From Oreocharis arfaki (Eukaryota > Chordata > Aves > Passeriformes > Paramythiidae), in NCBI GenBank assembly GCA_013398015.1, contig VZRR01005727.1, positions 506,719-570,718 on the forward strand: a stretch of DNA of 64,000 nucleotides, given 5' to 3'. The notes beneath the pieces were generated by a model. The model was not told where the DNA came from. It searched no databases and worked only from the letters and a program-made list of their open reading frames with translations. This document shows positions 1-11,374 of the stretch, in pieces. The translations under genes were made by a program, and so were the position numbers. Within the stretch, counting starts at the first letter, position 1, and each line of letters opens with the position of its first letter.

Positions 1-1190
1 GGACAGAGAAGCAGCACCAGCTGCAATGACAAAAGAAAAGAAATTGCTACCATGGGATAAAGGGGTCCATAACAGACTGAACTGTAGGACAGCCATTTCA
101 AAACCTTGTTAGTTGCTGACCTAACCTTCCCTAAGAGGATTTTCAGTCACAAAATTTCTACCATTTCCTTCAGAGAACAATTTCCAGTGTAACTCTTCTC
201 TCCATAGATTTTTTTTTTCTCTATATAGGGAAGCCTTTTATATATTTGCAATGTTATGTCTTCCCCATTCCTTTAGTCTTCTTCGTGGTCTTTTCTTACC
301 CTTCACTACCTCGTTTTCATTCTCTTCGCTTGTTCGAGCACTGTTTTCTAAATTCTGACATTTTCCATTGGTGCCCCTGATATCTCTGTAATGTTTATTT
401 CCTCTGTTTCAAGTATCACATCCTTCACATATGACTGAAAGACTGAGTCTAGAGAGAATAGATGTTCTGCAATGCATTTCTTTATAAATTTTAGCAAAGT
501 TTGGACTTCTAGAAATATTTGCCAGAGGCTTTTTGGGACAATATTCAAAAAAGGAAAGCCAGGACTCATCTGACATCTTGTTGAGAACTAAATTAAGGAA
601 AACACGCCTTCGAAGCTTGGCCTGAATTTCCATGATCTTAATTATTCTTTGATGGTTTAAATCTCAGCTGTCCTGGTCAGTTATACAGCCAGGTGGCCGG
701 TCGAAATGGATGCCTGCAGTTCTCAAGATCAGAATGAAACAAAAGGGTAAATCAGGATTACCCTACAAAAACTCCAGAGGCAAGTACCAGATCCCTCAAT
801 GGAACCTCACTCACAGCAGACTACAGTAAACCAGTGTGGAAACACTTCCTTCCTTGCCTTTGGCCAGAGATTAACCACAAGACAAACCAATACGAGGTAT
901 CCCACTGAAAGGGAAAAGAATGTCCTGCTTTGCATAAAGCTACACTGTATCATGTGAACTGCCAGAGAGTTAATAAGAGTTGCACAAAGGCAAAAGATTT
1001 ATTTAAGCAAAAAAGGCTGAAGCCAAAAGTAGTCCAGAGGTCACAGAATTTTTGTCATGTTTCCCCACAGATTAACTACTTGGATTAGAACAAAAGAAAC
1101 CCCCAGCATCAATGTCTAAAATGTACACCAATCACAAATTCATTTCCAAGATGTGGTTTTTTAAATTTACTAGAGTTTAATTTCTGGGAT
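1..1190. other. Unique AT-rich non-coding stretch
   Basis: No gene, RNA or transposable element is recognisable here. Two overlapping minus-strand open frames near 348-633 (73 and 74 codons) are short and resemble no family I know. A T-run of ten lies at 209-218. The rest is ordinary AT-rich vertebrate-type sequence. Confidence 0.6.
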
Positions 1191-1320
1191 TAAAAAAAAA
1201 GAAAAAAAAATAGATTGCGGAGCAGTTTTTCTTCTCACAATATACTTTTTTTACAGAAAAAGAAAAAAAAACCACACAACCCTCCCCCCCCACCAACCCA
1301 AAAAACCTCAACCAAACCCA
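1191..1320. repeat. A-rich / C-rich low-complexity tract
   Basis: Runs of nine A at 1192-1200 and 1202-1210 are separated by a single G. Further A-runs follow at 1257-1271, then a run of C around 1284-1291 and A/C-rich sequence after that. This could be a decayed poly(A) tail of an old retroposon or simple low complexity. No recognisable element body is attached on either side. Confidence 0.7.
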
Positions 1321-2518
1321 GTACTTAGGAATGCATGAAGAGTTATGGGGTTTGGGGATTTTAAATCTCTGAAAACAGGGGGGTCATGTGAAGCGCAACT
1401 GAAATGCATCTATTTGGATTTTATGAAGAATGCAATAGGTTTGCATGAAAATTGCTCCAGAAACTATTACATTTAATTTTTTATAAAATGGGTGGGAGTT
1501 GGAAATGAACACTGCTATTGCATTTGAAAGCTCTCTTCGGGATTTCTTTGACTGCGTCTCTTCTGAACACAACAGTCTGAAAAGATATGAGTAACTCCGA
1601 GTTGTAGGAACATTAGCACTCCTGGCAGGCAGCCTTCCCAAAGCTGAATTTAGACTAAGGTTTTGATTTAAAAGGAAAACCATCAGCCCTCTTGCTCACC
1701 TCGTGTTTAAATGCAGCACTACTCACAAGGGAAAGATTAGCATCTAAGGCTCTTTGCTGGTTTGCAAAGTGGACAGGTAAAGTCATGCACAGCCCAAACC
1801 AAGACATTTTTCTTCATCCCAGAGCCTTCTGAGTAGCTCCCATTCACTAAAGTGCTACCTTCTTGTGAGTCCATCCTTCGTCACTGAACTCCTCAGACCT
1901 CCAGGGCTGAACATGCAACTTCCGAGCACCCTGTCAGCTGAGTGTCCTGGCAAAGCCAGAAAAAATGGAGCAAGATCTCCAACCTGCTACTCCTGGCTGT
2001 GCTGTTGATCTGCTCTCTGAGTGGGTGATAATCCCTCAGCAAGTTGCTGGGTGGGAAAAACCAAACCAAATAACCAACCAATCAAAAAACCCCTCAACAC
2101 ATGCACAAAAGAGACTGATTCTTTCTGGACAGAGAGGTATCTGACAGGGCTCTAATTTCCAGAAGAATACAAAAGAATGGTTTTAGTGGAATGTTGCCTT
2201 TTTTTTTTAATTGATTATATCAGATGGGATGCTTTTTATACCATTTAATTTTCTGTTTTCTCCAAAATCTGAGTTGTAGATGTACGTTCTTCAGAATTAC
2301 GGAGTGACGCATTTATGTGAGAACTCTGAAACTCAAAGAAATAACTGAAGTTAAAAACGAAGAAAAAAAATCTCAAAGAGTTGGCCAATTGCTCAAAGAG
2401 TGGCAGAATTACAGAAAATGTGAAATATGTAGACTGAGATATAAGCATCTCTTATGGTAATTCTACCAGCTCCATCATTTGGTGGTATGATTGCTTCCCT
2501 TTTGACTTGTAAAAATCA
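1321..2518. other. Unique non-coding stretch
   Basis: No recognised gene. Minus-strand open frames at 1384-1683 (99 codons) and 1893-2081 (62 codons) have no recognisable domain. A consensus-like minus-strand splice donor (GAG|GTGAGC) reads out of about 1700, but I found no convincing acceptor pairing with it in one frame. A T-run lies at 2199-2208. Confidence 0.5.
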
Positions 2519-2590
2519 AGAGAAAAAAAGGAGGGTAAAGCAGAAAAAAAAGAGCTAAAAATAAGAAAAATAAGAAAAAAACGTAAGAGA
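2519..2590. repeat. A-rich low-complexity tract
   Basis: Repeated short A-runs are broken by single G or T bases, including units of the form AAGAAAAAT. It is purine-rich on the plus strand. No transposable-element body is recognisable next to it. Confidence 0.7.
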
Positions 2591-5500
2591 GGGGAAAGCA
2601 AGCATTGGTAGGGATAAAAGTGATGCCTTAGATTATTAGTCGATACTGTTCTGGGGAAAGAGGACTTACTTAAACTTTATGCAAGCTTTATTCTGCTCTT
2701 CAATTGCTGGTGTAGTGCAACTATGGTAATCATAAGGGCCACAACTAAAAATAAAAGACAGATTTATTGGAAATAAATAATTTTTAGTCACTTTCTTTCA
2801 TTTTCAAGTTTTTAATGGAAACATTTCTGGAGAAAGATAACGTTTTTGCCCTTTTCCCCAAGGATCATTGTAAGAATTACCACAGGTTTACATAAAAGAG
2901 CCTCAGCCCACAGACACTCCCAGAAATAAAACTCATCAATACAAAAAGACCAGAGAGGACAGGTAAGGACAGCTGGACTCAAAATCACAAGTGTGAATTT
3001 TCTAATACACCAGAAAATCACTTCTTTTTGTTACTCCTCCTGTCCTGGCAAAGCCCAGGCTGATCCACAGTTTCTATGCCTTACACAGCAAATGCATCAT
3101 TTTCACTCATGCGCTTATGAATATGTTATAAATTGTGACTAAATGTAATTATGTAAATGATAGTCATTTGTTTGCTGTACAGATTAATGTTCTGCTTCAT
3201 TGGGGTCCCAACACGGAGCAGCAGAAGTTTGAGTTTTGCAGCTGTGCCTCTGTGTGGTGCTGCCTCTTGCGTAAAAATTAAAATGAAGATGGAATTTGTC
3301 TTTTGCTTAGGAGGAACAAAAAAAACCATCTCTGTGTTACTTAATACGTTATCTATTACTTTCTGCAGGTAGCAGAATCAATCACCTTTCCCAGTGGTGG
3401 TAAACTCCCAGGGAATAATTTCATACACCTCCAGCTCTATAACACAACGTCAACCTGTTAATTGGAATCCAAAAAAAATGGATTTGCTTTTTTTAGTGAA
3501 GCTAAGCTTCCTTTGTCAGACTGGGACCTGTCAAGAGGCATGAAAAGTAAAGTTCTGCTACACTGAGAAGATATGGCTAATAAGGATTTATGTAAAATGG
3601 GTTTTCCATCCTGTGAAGGGTTTTTTTTGGTAATTAATAGGTTTTCCTATTTTGCATCAGGATTAATCTGAGCGCTTTAGAGGATGGGAAGAGTGTCTAA
3701 CAAAGAAAACCTCTTCCGAAAAGCAAATACCTGTGTGCTTCATAAACTTGCACACACATTTTTCCTTTTAAGACAAATCACAGTAGCAATTCTGTGTATT
3801 TTGACTTTTTCTCCTCCCTCTTTAGAAAGCTGCCTGGAAAGGTCTGCCAGAAGCAGGCTGCAGCACTGCTCGCAGGCTGATCCCACGTGAAGTCCCAGAT
3901 CTGACTGGTTTTCAAAGTTAGGCAGCCCATTTCTCTTGTTTAAACCAGTAAACAGACTGAACACAGCTTCATGCTGTTACAGTAACAGTCCCAGCATTCA
4001 TGATACAGTTATCACAAAGTGCTTATATTCAATATTCTAATTATGTCTTTTGAATTATGTATGCCTCTACCCAATATAGAGGATGCAATATGAGTAACTC
4101 TAGGGAGGAAGGGTGAAAAACATCTGCCAGCCTTAAAGGGCTGCAGCAGCTATTTTGCTAAAAGTGAGACCCAAAGATACGGAATTGTCTCACAACAGTT
4201 CCTTTCGCTGGCGACATCCATCGTGAGAGTTGCTGTGTGTTCAGCACAGCACAGCAGTGGAGACAGAAATAGGGTGCCTACACAATCTAAAGCTTTATTA
4301 GTAAAATAAATAATGCTTTATTAGTAAAAATCCAATGTTCAGAAAAAGCAAAATTGTCTTTCTGGGCTCCTGCATCTAGTAACAATGAAACAACCTCTGC
4401 TGTTCTGCATTTCAAGTTCATGGTGTCATCCAAGCCCCTTTGCACAGAACTTTAGCCCTTCATTACTTAATCAATCTTCTGTTAATTACCCTTTTATCCC
4501 TAGAACCTGACACTGACTTCTTACACTGACTTTCTCAGGTCATCTCTCATTCTAAACCCAAAAATTTCTGTCTACACAATAGGAAACAGACAAACAAACA
4601 AAAACTTAGATGGTGACCAGTGTGCCTTGCTGGTTCCTCATGCAGTCCTAGGTGATGTAGTAACACTTTCACACCTTAGGAACAGGCTGCTTGTAAATTA
4701 CTCAGAGCTTCCTAGGTTAAATACAGCACTGAGTTCACAGCTATTACCCTTTCAAGTCTCACACCTTTGAAGACATATGTCCAGGGTATTTGGAATCTTT
4801 AAAAATGCCACCCACAAGTGGAAGAAATGTTAATTTTTTTTTAATATATTGCTGGTTGATTCATGAGGATTAACACACATTATCTCATTACATACATAGA
4901 CAGTGAAAATTACAGGAGGGCAATTCACACAGCATGTTCTTCTTTTATAATTTATCAGAAAATACCCTTTATCCTCATTTTAATCTTCTCCTACATCATG
5001 CTCAGATGTTAATCAGTGTGCAAAGAGTCTTCCTCCAGTCGGCCTGGATCCATTTCTCACAAAATTTGCACGCCACAGAGAAGCACATTTGTGCAGCCAC
5101 AGCAGAGCTGACCCACTAGGATGCTCCAGGAGTGCAACCAAGTCAAATATTCATAAAGCTGCTAATTTATGGCAAGTGCTCGTCTCCCATCAGGGTTTTC
5201 CCTCTGACTGCATGCAGATTCCAAATAATGTGTCTTCTTGCAAAGCAGAACTAGAAGAATTTAGTATTTCAGGACGTAAAATAGGAACAGTGCCACAGCT
5301 TTTCATACTGTCCGTAAGGAAAATATTTTTCTGTGTTATAATTAATCCTATGTGCATCCAATGATGCTTGAATGCTTATTTGGTTAAATAACAATATATT
5401 GCTGTTTGATTTTTCATCAAACCTGCAAAAGTAATTATGCTCTTCAAAAACATATAGCTGATAATATTATTCTTTGTAAACATTGTTAAATGTCAAATAT

Positions 5501-6883
5501 TTTAAGATGTTATACAATAATATAATTTTTATTTGTCACTTCTCGTTTCCTAATAAAGAAAACATGCATTTCCTTTTTTTCCATCTGAGTGAAACAAAAC
5601 AATGCAAAGAGACAGAATAAAACTTTTAGCACTGATCCCTGTGGTAATAAAAGCATTTTTTTATTTAAAAAATTCACTTAAAGCTCTATTGCAAAACAGT
5701 TGCACTCTAAGGGTTGGCCTGAGGGCACTGGTCGCAATCCTTTCCAGGTTATGAAAGGTGCAATAGATACTGTCAACGAGAGGCAATCTGTTGTGAGATC
5801 AACTAACGCTCAGGCTACAGATTGGAATATATAAACTGATAGCAGATTTAAAAGAAAAAAAAAAGTAAAGAGAAAAATCTAATAGCAGCATTTGGCAGAT
5901 GAGAGAATGCTAAATGTGAAGTGGCCATGCACTACAAGCACTGCACAAGCCAAGCTGTGAGACTGCAAGCCAGGTCTCTGCACGCTCTCTTGCCAATATG
6001 CCTCAGCCCTTCTCTGGAAGGCAAATCATATTGATGTTAATTCAATCCTTGGCTCTTTGGCTAAAAGTACTGATATTTTTTACTCCCCATCATAAAGCAA
6101 ATCATTTTCAGTACTTTGGATCTAGGTCTGAGACCTGTACTCAAGACCAAAAGACAAAGGCACCTTTAGAGGAGGTCACCTGACGTATAATTGAGTGCTT
6201 TGGCTTCATGTCAGGCTTGGGATCCTGGCTCTCAGAAACTCAGGATTCCGTTTGGAGAATAAGGCCTTCCTGACAGGGAAGGAAAGGCGTCTTTTTAAAA
6301 TCTGCTAGGCTGCAAGTATCAAGATATCTGTGACAGTGACACTGGCTGATTTTAGTTATCGAGTTTAATCACTGTCAGCATGAAAAGGCTGCAAAGAACT
6401 GCTAAGGTGATAAATGACTTCAGGCCACCAAAAAAGTGATGAGTCTGTATGGCCACTAACTGCTGCAGGGCCCGCAAGCTTCCCGTGGAGTCTATCATCT
6501 CCACAGTTTTCCAACCAAAACTGCTGCTTCCCTGTGTAAAAGCTCCCAGTTCCTCTTACCCCCATGAGGCTTGGCTTTGTCTCCTCACCAAAGTCTCCAC
6601 ATCAGCTGTAGAGAGCTGTACCTTAAACAGCTCTGGCAAAAGGCAGCTGGGGATGCTGGAGTCCTGCTGCAGGGAGGTTCGTGTCGGGCATTGCTGAGCA
6701 GCCACTGGATGAAGCAGACCTGGCGGGCACCGTGGCGGTAGGACTGGGAGCGTGACAGAGGAAAGCATTCCAAATGGAAACAAACACAAAAACCTCCTCA
6801 TTACAGGCAACAGCTCTGCCAAAGCTGGGGAGAAAGGAGAGGAGGAAGGAACACCAAAAGGAAAAAAAAAACCACAAGACTTT
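2591..6883. other. Unique non-coding stretch with two exon-like segments
   Basis: No protein family is recognisable. A minus-strand segment at 2670-2744 and a plus-strand segment at 2863-2962 are bounded by good splice signals; both are treated in the findings. A 23-bp-period tandem duplication lies at 4292-4329. 5390-5680 is notably AT-rich and carries AATAAA-like hexamers near 5617 and 5647. Between 6365 and 7015, open frames overlap on both strands, as expected for a locally GC-richer, stop-poor patch and not for a coding exon. Confidence 0.5.
4292..4329. repeat. Short tandem duplication, 23-bp period
   Basis: The 15-mer GCTTTATTAGTAAAA occurs at 4292-4306 and again, identical, at 4315-4329. 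An 8-bp AT-rich spacer separates the copies. This is a small local duplication with no associated gene. Confidence 0.85.
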
Positions 6884-7053
6884 CATCAGTGAGAACCACG
6901 GGAGGAGGTTAAAGCCCTCTAACAAGGCCTGAAGCGCAGACTTCATGGCAGAGAAAAGGAACGTGTACATGAAAGGATTTGACTTCTTTAGGAGCCTGAC
7001 GCATTGTACTACCATACTTTGGGGACTACTGACTGTGCATCCAAAGGAGACAA

Positions 7054-7143
7054 GGGCGGGGGGGGTGGTTTGTNNNNNNNNNNNNNNNNNNAAGGAGGAG
7101 GGGGCGGGGGGGTGGTTTGTTTTGGGGGGGAGGGGGAAGGGGG
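7054..7143 (+). repeat. G-rich tract interrupted by an 18-base N gap
   Basis: Runs of five or more G flank the unknown bases at 7074-7091. The motif GGGGGGTGGTTTGT occurs on both sides of the gap, whereas copy B at 8547-8588 has it only once. The extra copy is therefore probably an assembly artefact. With four or more G-runs, the tract could form a G-quadruplex, which fits its being hard to sequence. Confidence 0.8.
7074..7091. other. Assembly gap (18 N)
   Basis: Eighteen consecutive N lie inside the G-rich tract. Comparison with copy B suggests that little or no real sequence is missing and that the flanks overlap. Confidence 0.99.
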
Positions 7144-8375
7144 AAATGTTTGACTATTCTGGTTATTTTGAGGTTTTGCAAACATATAATTGATTTAGAG
7201 TTCAGAAAACAATCTTATGTATTTGGGAGCCTACACAAATCCCTAATAAGAAACTTCCGTGTACTGTTAGAATGAGACAGAACTTTCTTCTCAGCCATGA
7301 GCACAGCACACAATTAAGTCTTCACAAAGAGATTGCAGGAAGTCACCTACAAAACTCCAAGTAAAGATGTGCAGAAACGGCAGTAGCCTGTGTAGTGAAT
7401 AACAGCACCAGCCCAGAGACTCAAGGAAAAGGATTCCAGGGTGGTGCTAAGGGGTAACAGTGGTTTAAAGTACTTGTGACATCAGATGAGAGTTCTGCCA
7501 TTGCTACCTCATACAACAGGGTTTCAAAACGTGATGAGCTGGAAAAGACTAGCTAGGAAGAAAGACAAAACAGAATCAAACCAACAAAAAAAGGAAAAAG
7601 AAGAAAAACCAGACAAAACTAAGACAACTGAGCCCTGAGAAATGACAGAATTGAAACCAAGATAATCACTTTCTAACGATAACATTGTTGCCCAAAGGCT
7701 CCCCTGTCCTGATCTCAGAACACTCGTACCAAGACACTGCTACAAACTGTTCTTGATAGGGTGCTTACTTGAAACTATAGGTGTTGTCTTCAGGTCAGTT
7801 GCCTCTAATATCGTACTTAGTTTGTGGATAAAGTATTGGAACTTAAATAAAGTGACACAAAGCAGTTAACTCAGGTGCCAGCCCATGTTGTGTATCTGAG
7901 CTATTGAATGGCACAGCACCTGTGCTAGAATATTCTGGGCACTGTGCAGGCAGTGAAAGAAGCAAACTTCTGAGGCTTTGGGGAATTTCAGAGCTGCAAC
8001 TGAGACAGCAAATGATTTTCTAGAAGGAAAATGGAGAAGGTGAAATAAATATGAGTATAAAATAAGTACATGAGGTACAGAGAAAAGACGAAATCAACAT
8101 ACAACACTCCATGTCAGAACTGCAATCCACTCCTGTGTGTAATAGAGATTCCTTCATTTCCAAGCCCAAATCACCTTGCTGTTTACAGAGCACACAGTCT
8201 GGAAAATTTTGTAGGCACCAACTTGAAAACAGGGGCTTCTCTGTCCAGAGGTATTTCAGTAGGTGATGAGGGCTCTGTTCAAAGGCAGGCGAGGAAAAGG
8301 ACAGCGTGAGTGTTACATGTCTCAGCAGGGCAGCTCATTAGCAACAAAGGGGGAAGCGCTCGATCGCAGCGCAGA

Positions 8376-8376
8376 N
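8376..8376. other. Single-N scaffold join
   Basis: One N separates the end of contig copy A from the start of copy B. The sequence after it restarts at the equivalent of position 6884. Confidence 0.95.
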
Positions 8377-9818
8377 CATCAGTGAGAACCACGGGAGGAG
8401 GTTAAAGCCCTCTAACAAGGCCTGAAGCGCAGACTTCATGGCAGAGAAAAGGAACGTGTACATGAAAGGATTTGACTTCTTTAGGAGCCTGATGCATTGT
8501 GCTACCATACTTTGGGGACTACTGACTGTGCATCCAAAGGAGACAAGGGCGGGGGGGTGGTTTGTTTTTGGGGGGAGGGGGAAGGGGGAAATGTTTGACT
8601 ATTCTGGTTATTTTGAGGTTTTTCAAACATATAATTGATTTAGAGTTCAGAAAACAATCTTATGTATTTGGGAGCCTACACAAATCCCTAATAAGAAACT
8701 TCCGTGTACTGTTAGAATGAGACAGAACTTTCTTCTCAGCCATGAGCACAGCACACAATTAAGTCTTCACAAAGAGATTGCAGGAAGTCACCTACAAAAC
8801 TCCAAGTAAGATGTGCAGAAACGGCAGTAGCCTGTGTAGTGAATAACAGCACCAGCCCAGAGACTCAAGGAAAAGGATTCCAGGGTGGTGCTAAGGGGTA
8901 ACAGTGGTTTAAAGTACTTGTGACATCAGATGAGAGTTCTGCCATTGCTACCTCATACAACAGGGTTTCAAAACGTGATGAGCTGGAAAAGACTAGCTAG
9001 GAAGAAAGACAAAACAGAATAAAACCAACAAAAAAGGAAAAAGAAGAATAACCAGACAAAACTAAGACAACTGAGCCCTGAGAAATGACAGAATTGAAAC
9101 CAAGATAATCACTTTCTAACGATAACATTGTTGCCCAAAGGCTCCCCTGTCCTGATCTCAGAACACTCGTACCAGGACACTGCTACAAACTGTTCTTGAT
9201 AGGGTGCTTACTTGAAACTATAGGTGTTGTCTTCAGGTCAGTTGCCTCTAATATCGTACTTAGTTTGTGGATAAAGTATTGGAACTTAAATAAAGTGACA
9301 CAAAGCAGTTAACTCAGGTGCCAGCCCATGTTGTGTATCTGAGCTATTGAATGGCACAGCACCTGTGCTAGAATATTCTGGGCACTGTGCAGGCAGTGAA
9401 AGAAGCAAACTTCTGAGGCTTTGGGGAATTTCAGAGCTGCAACTGAGACAGCAAATGATTTTCTAGAAGGAAAATGGAGAAGGTGAAATAAATATGAGTA
9501 TAAAATAAGTACATGAGGTACAGAGAAAAGACGAAATCAACATACAACACTCCATGTCAGAACTGCAATCCACTCCTGTGTGTAATAGAGATTCCTTCAT
9601 TTCCATGCCCAAATCACCTTGCTGTTTACAGAGCACACAGTCTGGAAAATTTTGTAGGCACCAACTTGAAAACAGGGGCTTCTCTGTCCAGAGGTATTTC
9701 AGTAGGTGATGAGGGCTCTGTTCAAAGGCAGGCGAGGAAAAGGACAGCGTGAGTGTGACATGTCTCAGCAGGGCAGCTCATTAGCAACAAAGGGGGAAGC
9801 GCTCGATCGCAGCGCAGA
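8377..9818 (+). repeat. Copy B of the falsely duplicated segment
   Basis: This is the second, gap-free copy of 6884-8375. It differs by substitutions such as the T/G in the AGTGT-ACATG context near the end and the A/G in the GCATTGT-CTACC context near the start, plus 1-bp length changes in homopolymers. Differences this sparse fit two alleles. Unlike copy A, it continues without interruption into unique sequence after 9818. Confidence 0.92.
8547..8588 (+). repeat. G-rich tract, intact copy
   Basis: The run contains blocks of 3, 7, 6, 5 and 5 G separated by short T or A spacers. It meets the simple pattern for an intramolecular G-quadruplex on the plus strand. No promoter or gene is recognisable nearby. 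Confidence 0.7.
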
Positions 9819-10551
9819 CACCCTAAGGCTGTAGGCAAAACAGCTGGGGCTGATCTCCCTCATGCGGGTCCAGCTGCCACCCCTCAGCCACTCTAAGCCA
9901 CTTCTCCACTCACTTCTCAACATTTCCCTTCTTTCGACCTTGTTTTTGAAGTTCTCAGCATGAGCTGGCCAAACACAAGGGAAGGAGCACTCAGAAGTCC
10001 TCTCTCCCCGCAGTCAGACTTGGAGAAGGCGGCTTTTGTCTCTAAATTGTCCTTTCCCCTTTGCACACAGGTACTTCTGCCAACACCCTCCTCTGTTTAT
10101 GTGGAAAGCCCTGTTATTTACTTATTAGTGGAGTGCGGAAGTTCATTTCAGAACAGGTAAATGAATGCCTGCAGGACAGAAGGAGGAGACTCTTTCAGAT
10201 TAAATTTACCCATAGCATAGCAGCTAAATGTTGATTTTATTTATTAAGTTATGAACAAATATTCATAAACCTATTAATTTAATCCCTAAGACCTTCAAAA
10301 ATTCTACATTTTCATAATTCAATATTTTTATCTACTCTTCACCCCTTACCTCATGAAACTATCCCTAATGACAGCATTTGCTTTCCTGGCCATCACTACT
10401 GGAAAAGCTATATTACACATCCTGTGAAATATCAGGCAAACATCGATCTATGCAACCACCTTTTGAACGATATTTCCTCTCCTTTTAAAAAAATTCATAC
10501 TTTCTTATTGTTTTCATTAGTAGCACTTTCACTATTCCAATTGCTATGCTC
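9733..10551 (+). repeat. Copy C of a second falsely duplicated segment
   Basis: This segment matches 10553-11374 apart from a 3-bp indel near 9932 and a few substitutions. Its first 86 bases are also the last 86 of copies A and B. Open frames 9960-10160 and 10424-10551 recur in copy D and are not recognisable proteins. Confidence 0.92.
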
Positions 10552-10552
10552 N
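10552..10552. other. Single-N scaffold join
   Basis: One N lies between copies C and D. The sequence after it restarts at the equivalent of 9733. Confidence 0.95.
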
Positions 10553-11374
10553 CGAGGAAAAGGACAGCGTGAGTGTGACATGTCTCAGCAGGGCAGCTCA
10601 TTAGCAACAAAGGGGGAAGCGCTCGATCGCAGCGCAGACACCCTAAGGCTGTAGGCAAAACAGCTGGGGCTGATCTCCCTCATGCGGGTCCAGCTGCCAC
10701 CCCTCAGCCACTCTAAGCCACTTCTCCACTCACTTCTCAACATTTCCCTTCTCCTTTCAACCTTGTTTTTGAAGTTCTCAGCATGAGCTGGCCAAACACA
10801 AGGGAAGGAGCACTCAGAAGTCCTCTCTCCCCGCAGTCAGACTTGGAGAAGGCGGCTTTTGTCTCTAAATTGTCCTTTCCCCTTTGCACACAGGTACTTC
10901 TGCCAACACCCCCCTCTGTTTATGTGGAAAGCCCTGTTATTTACTTATTAGTGGAGTGCGGAAGTTCATTTCAGAACAGGTAAATGAATGCCTGCAGGAC
11001 AGAAGGAGGAGACTCTTTCAGATTAAATTTACCCATAGCATAGCAGCTAAATGTTGATTTTATTTATTAAGTTATGAACAAATATTCATAAACCTATTAA
11101 TTTAATCCCTAAGACCTTCAAAAATTCTACATTTTCATAATTCAATATTTTTATCTACTCTTCACCCCTTACCTCATGAAACTATCCCTAATGACAGCAT
11201 TTGCTTTCCTGGCCATCACTACTGGAAAAGCTATATTACACATCCTGTGAAATATCAGGCAAACATCGATCTATGCAACCACCTTTTGAACGATATTTCC
11301 TCTCCTTTTAAAAAAATTCATACTTTCTTATTGTTTTCATTAGTAGCACTTTCACTATTCCAATTGCTATGCTC
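10553..11374 (+). repeat. Copy D of the second falsely duplicated segment
   Basis: It begins with the same 86-base block that ends copy A (8290-8375) and starts copy C (9733-9818). It then follows copy C to its end and continues into unique sequence. It is therefore the true continuation of the contig that ended at 8375. Confidence 0.9.

Larger units (their letters stand above)
6884..8375 (+). repeat. Copy A of a falsely duplicated contig end
   Basis: This segment matches 8377-9818 almost base for base, apart from scattered single-base and 1-bp length differences and the N gap. It ends abruptly at one N (8376), after which the same sequence starts again. That is the signature of two overlapping contig ends or haplotypes scaffolded without merging. 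The short open frames inside it (6945-7193 and 8070-8309) reappear in copy B and show no sign of coding function. An A-rich purine stretch lies at about 7560-7620. Confidence 0.92.

Noticed and set aside
8070..9752. Paired open frames (79 codons at 8070-8309 and 9513-9752; 66 codons at 8438-8638, 9960-10160 and 10783-10983) that could suggest a duplicated gene family
   Set aside because: They recur only because contigs were duplicated at scaffold joins. There is no evidence of coding.
10351..10399. Minus-strand exon-like segment with good GT-AG signals
   Set aside because: Only 49 bp, and it shows how easily splice-like pairs arise here. It also lies in the artificially duplicated region.
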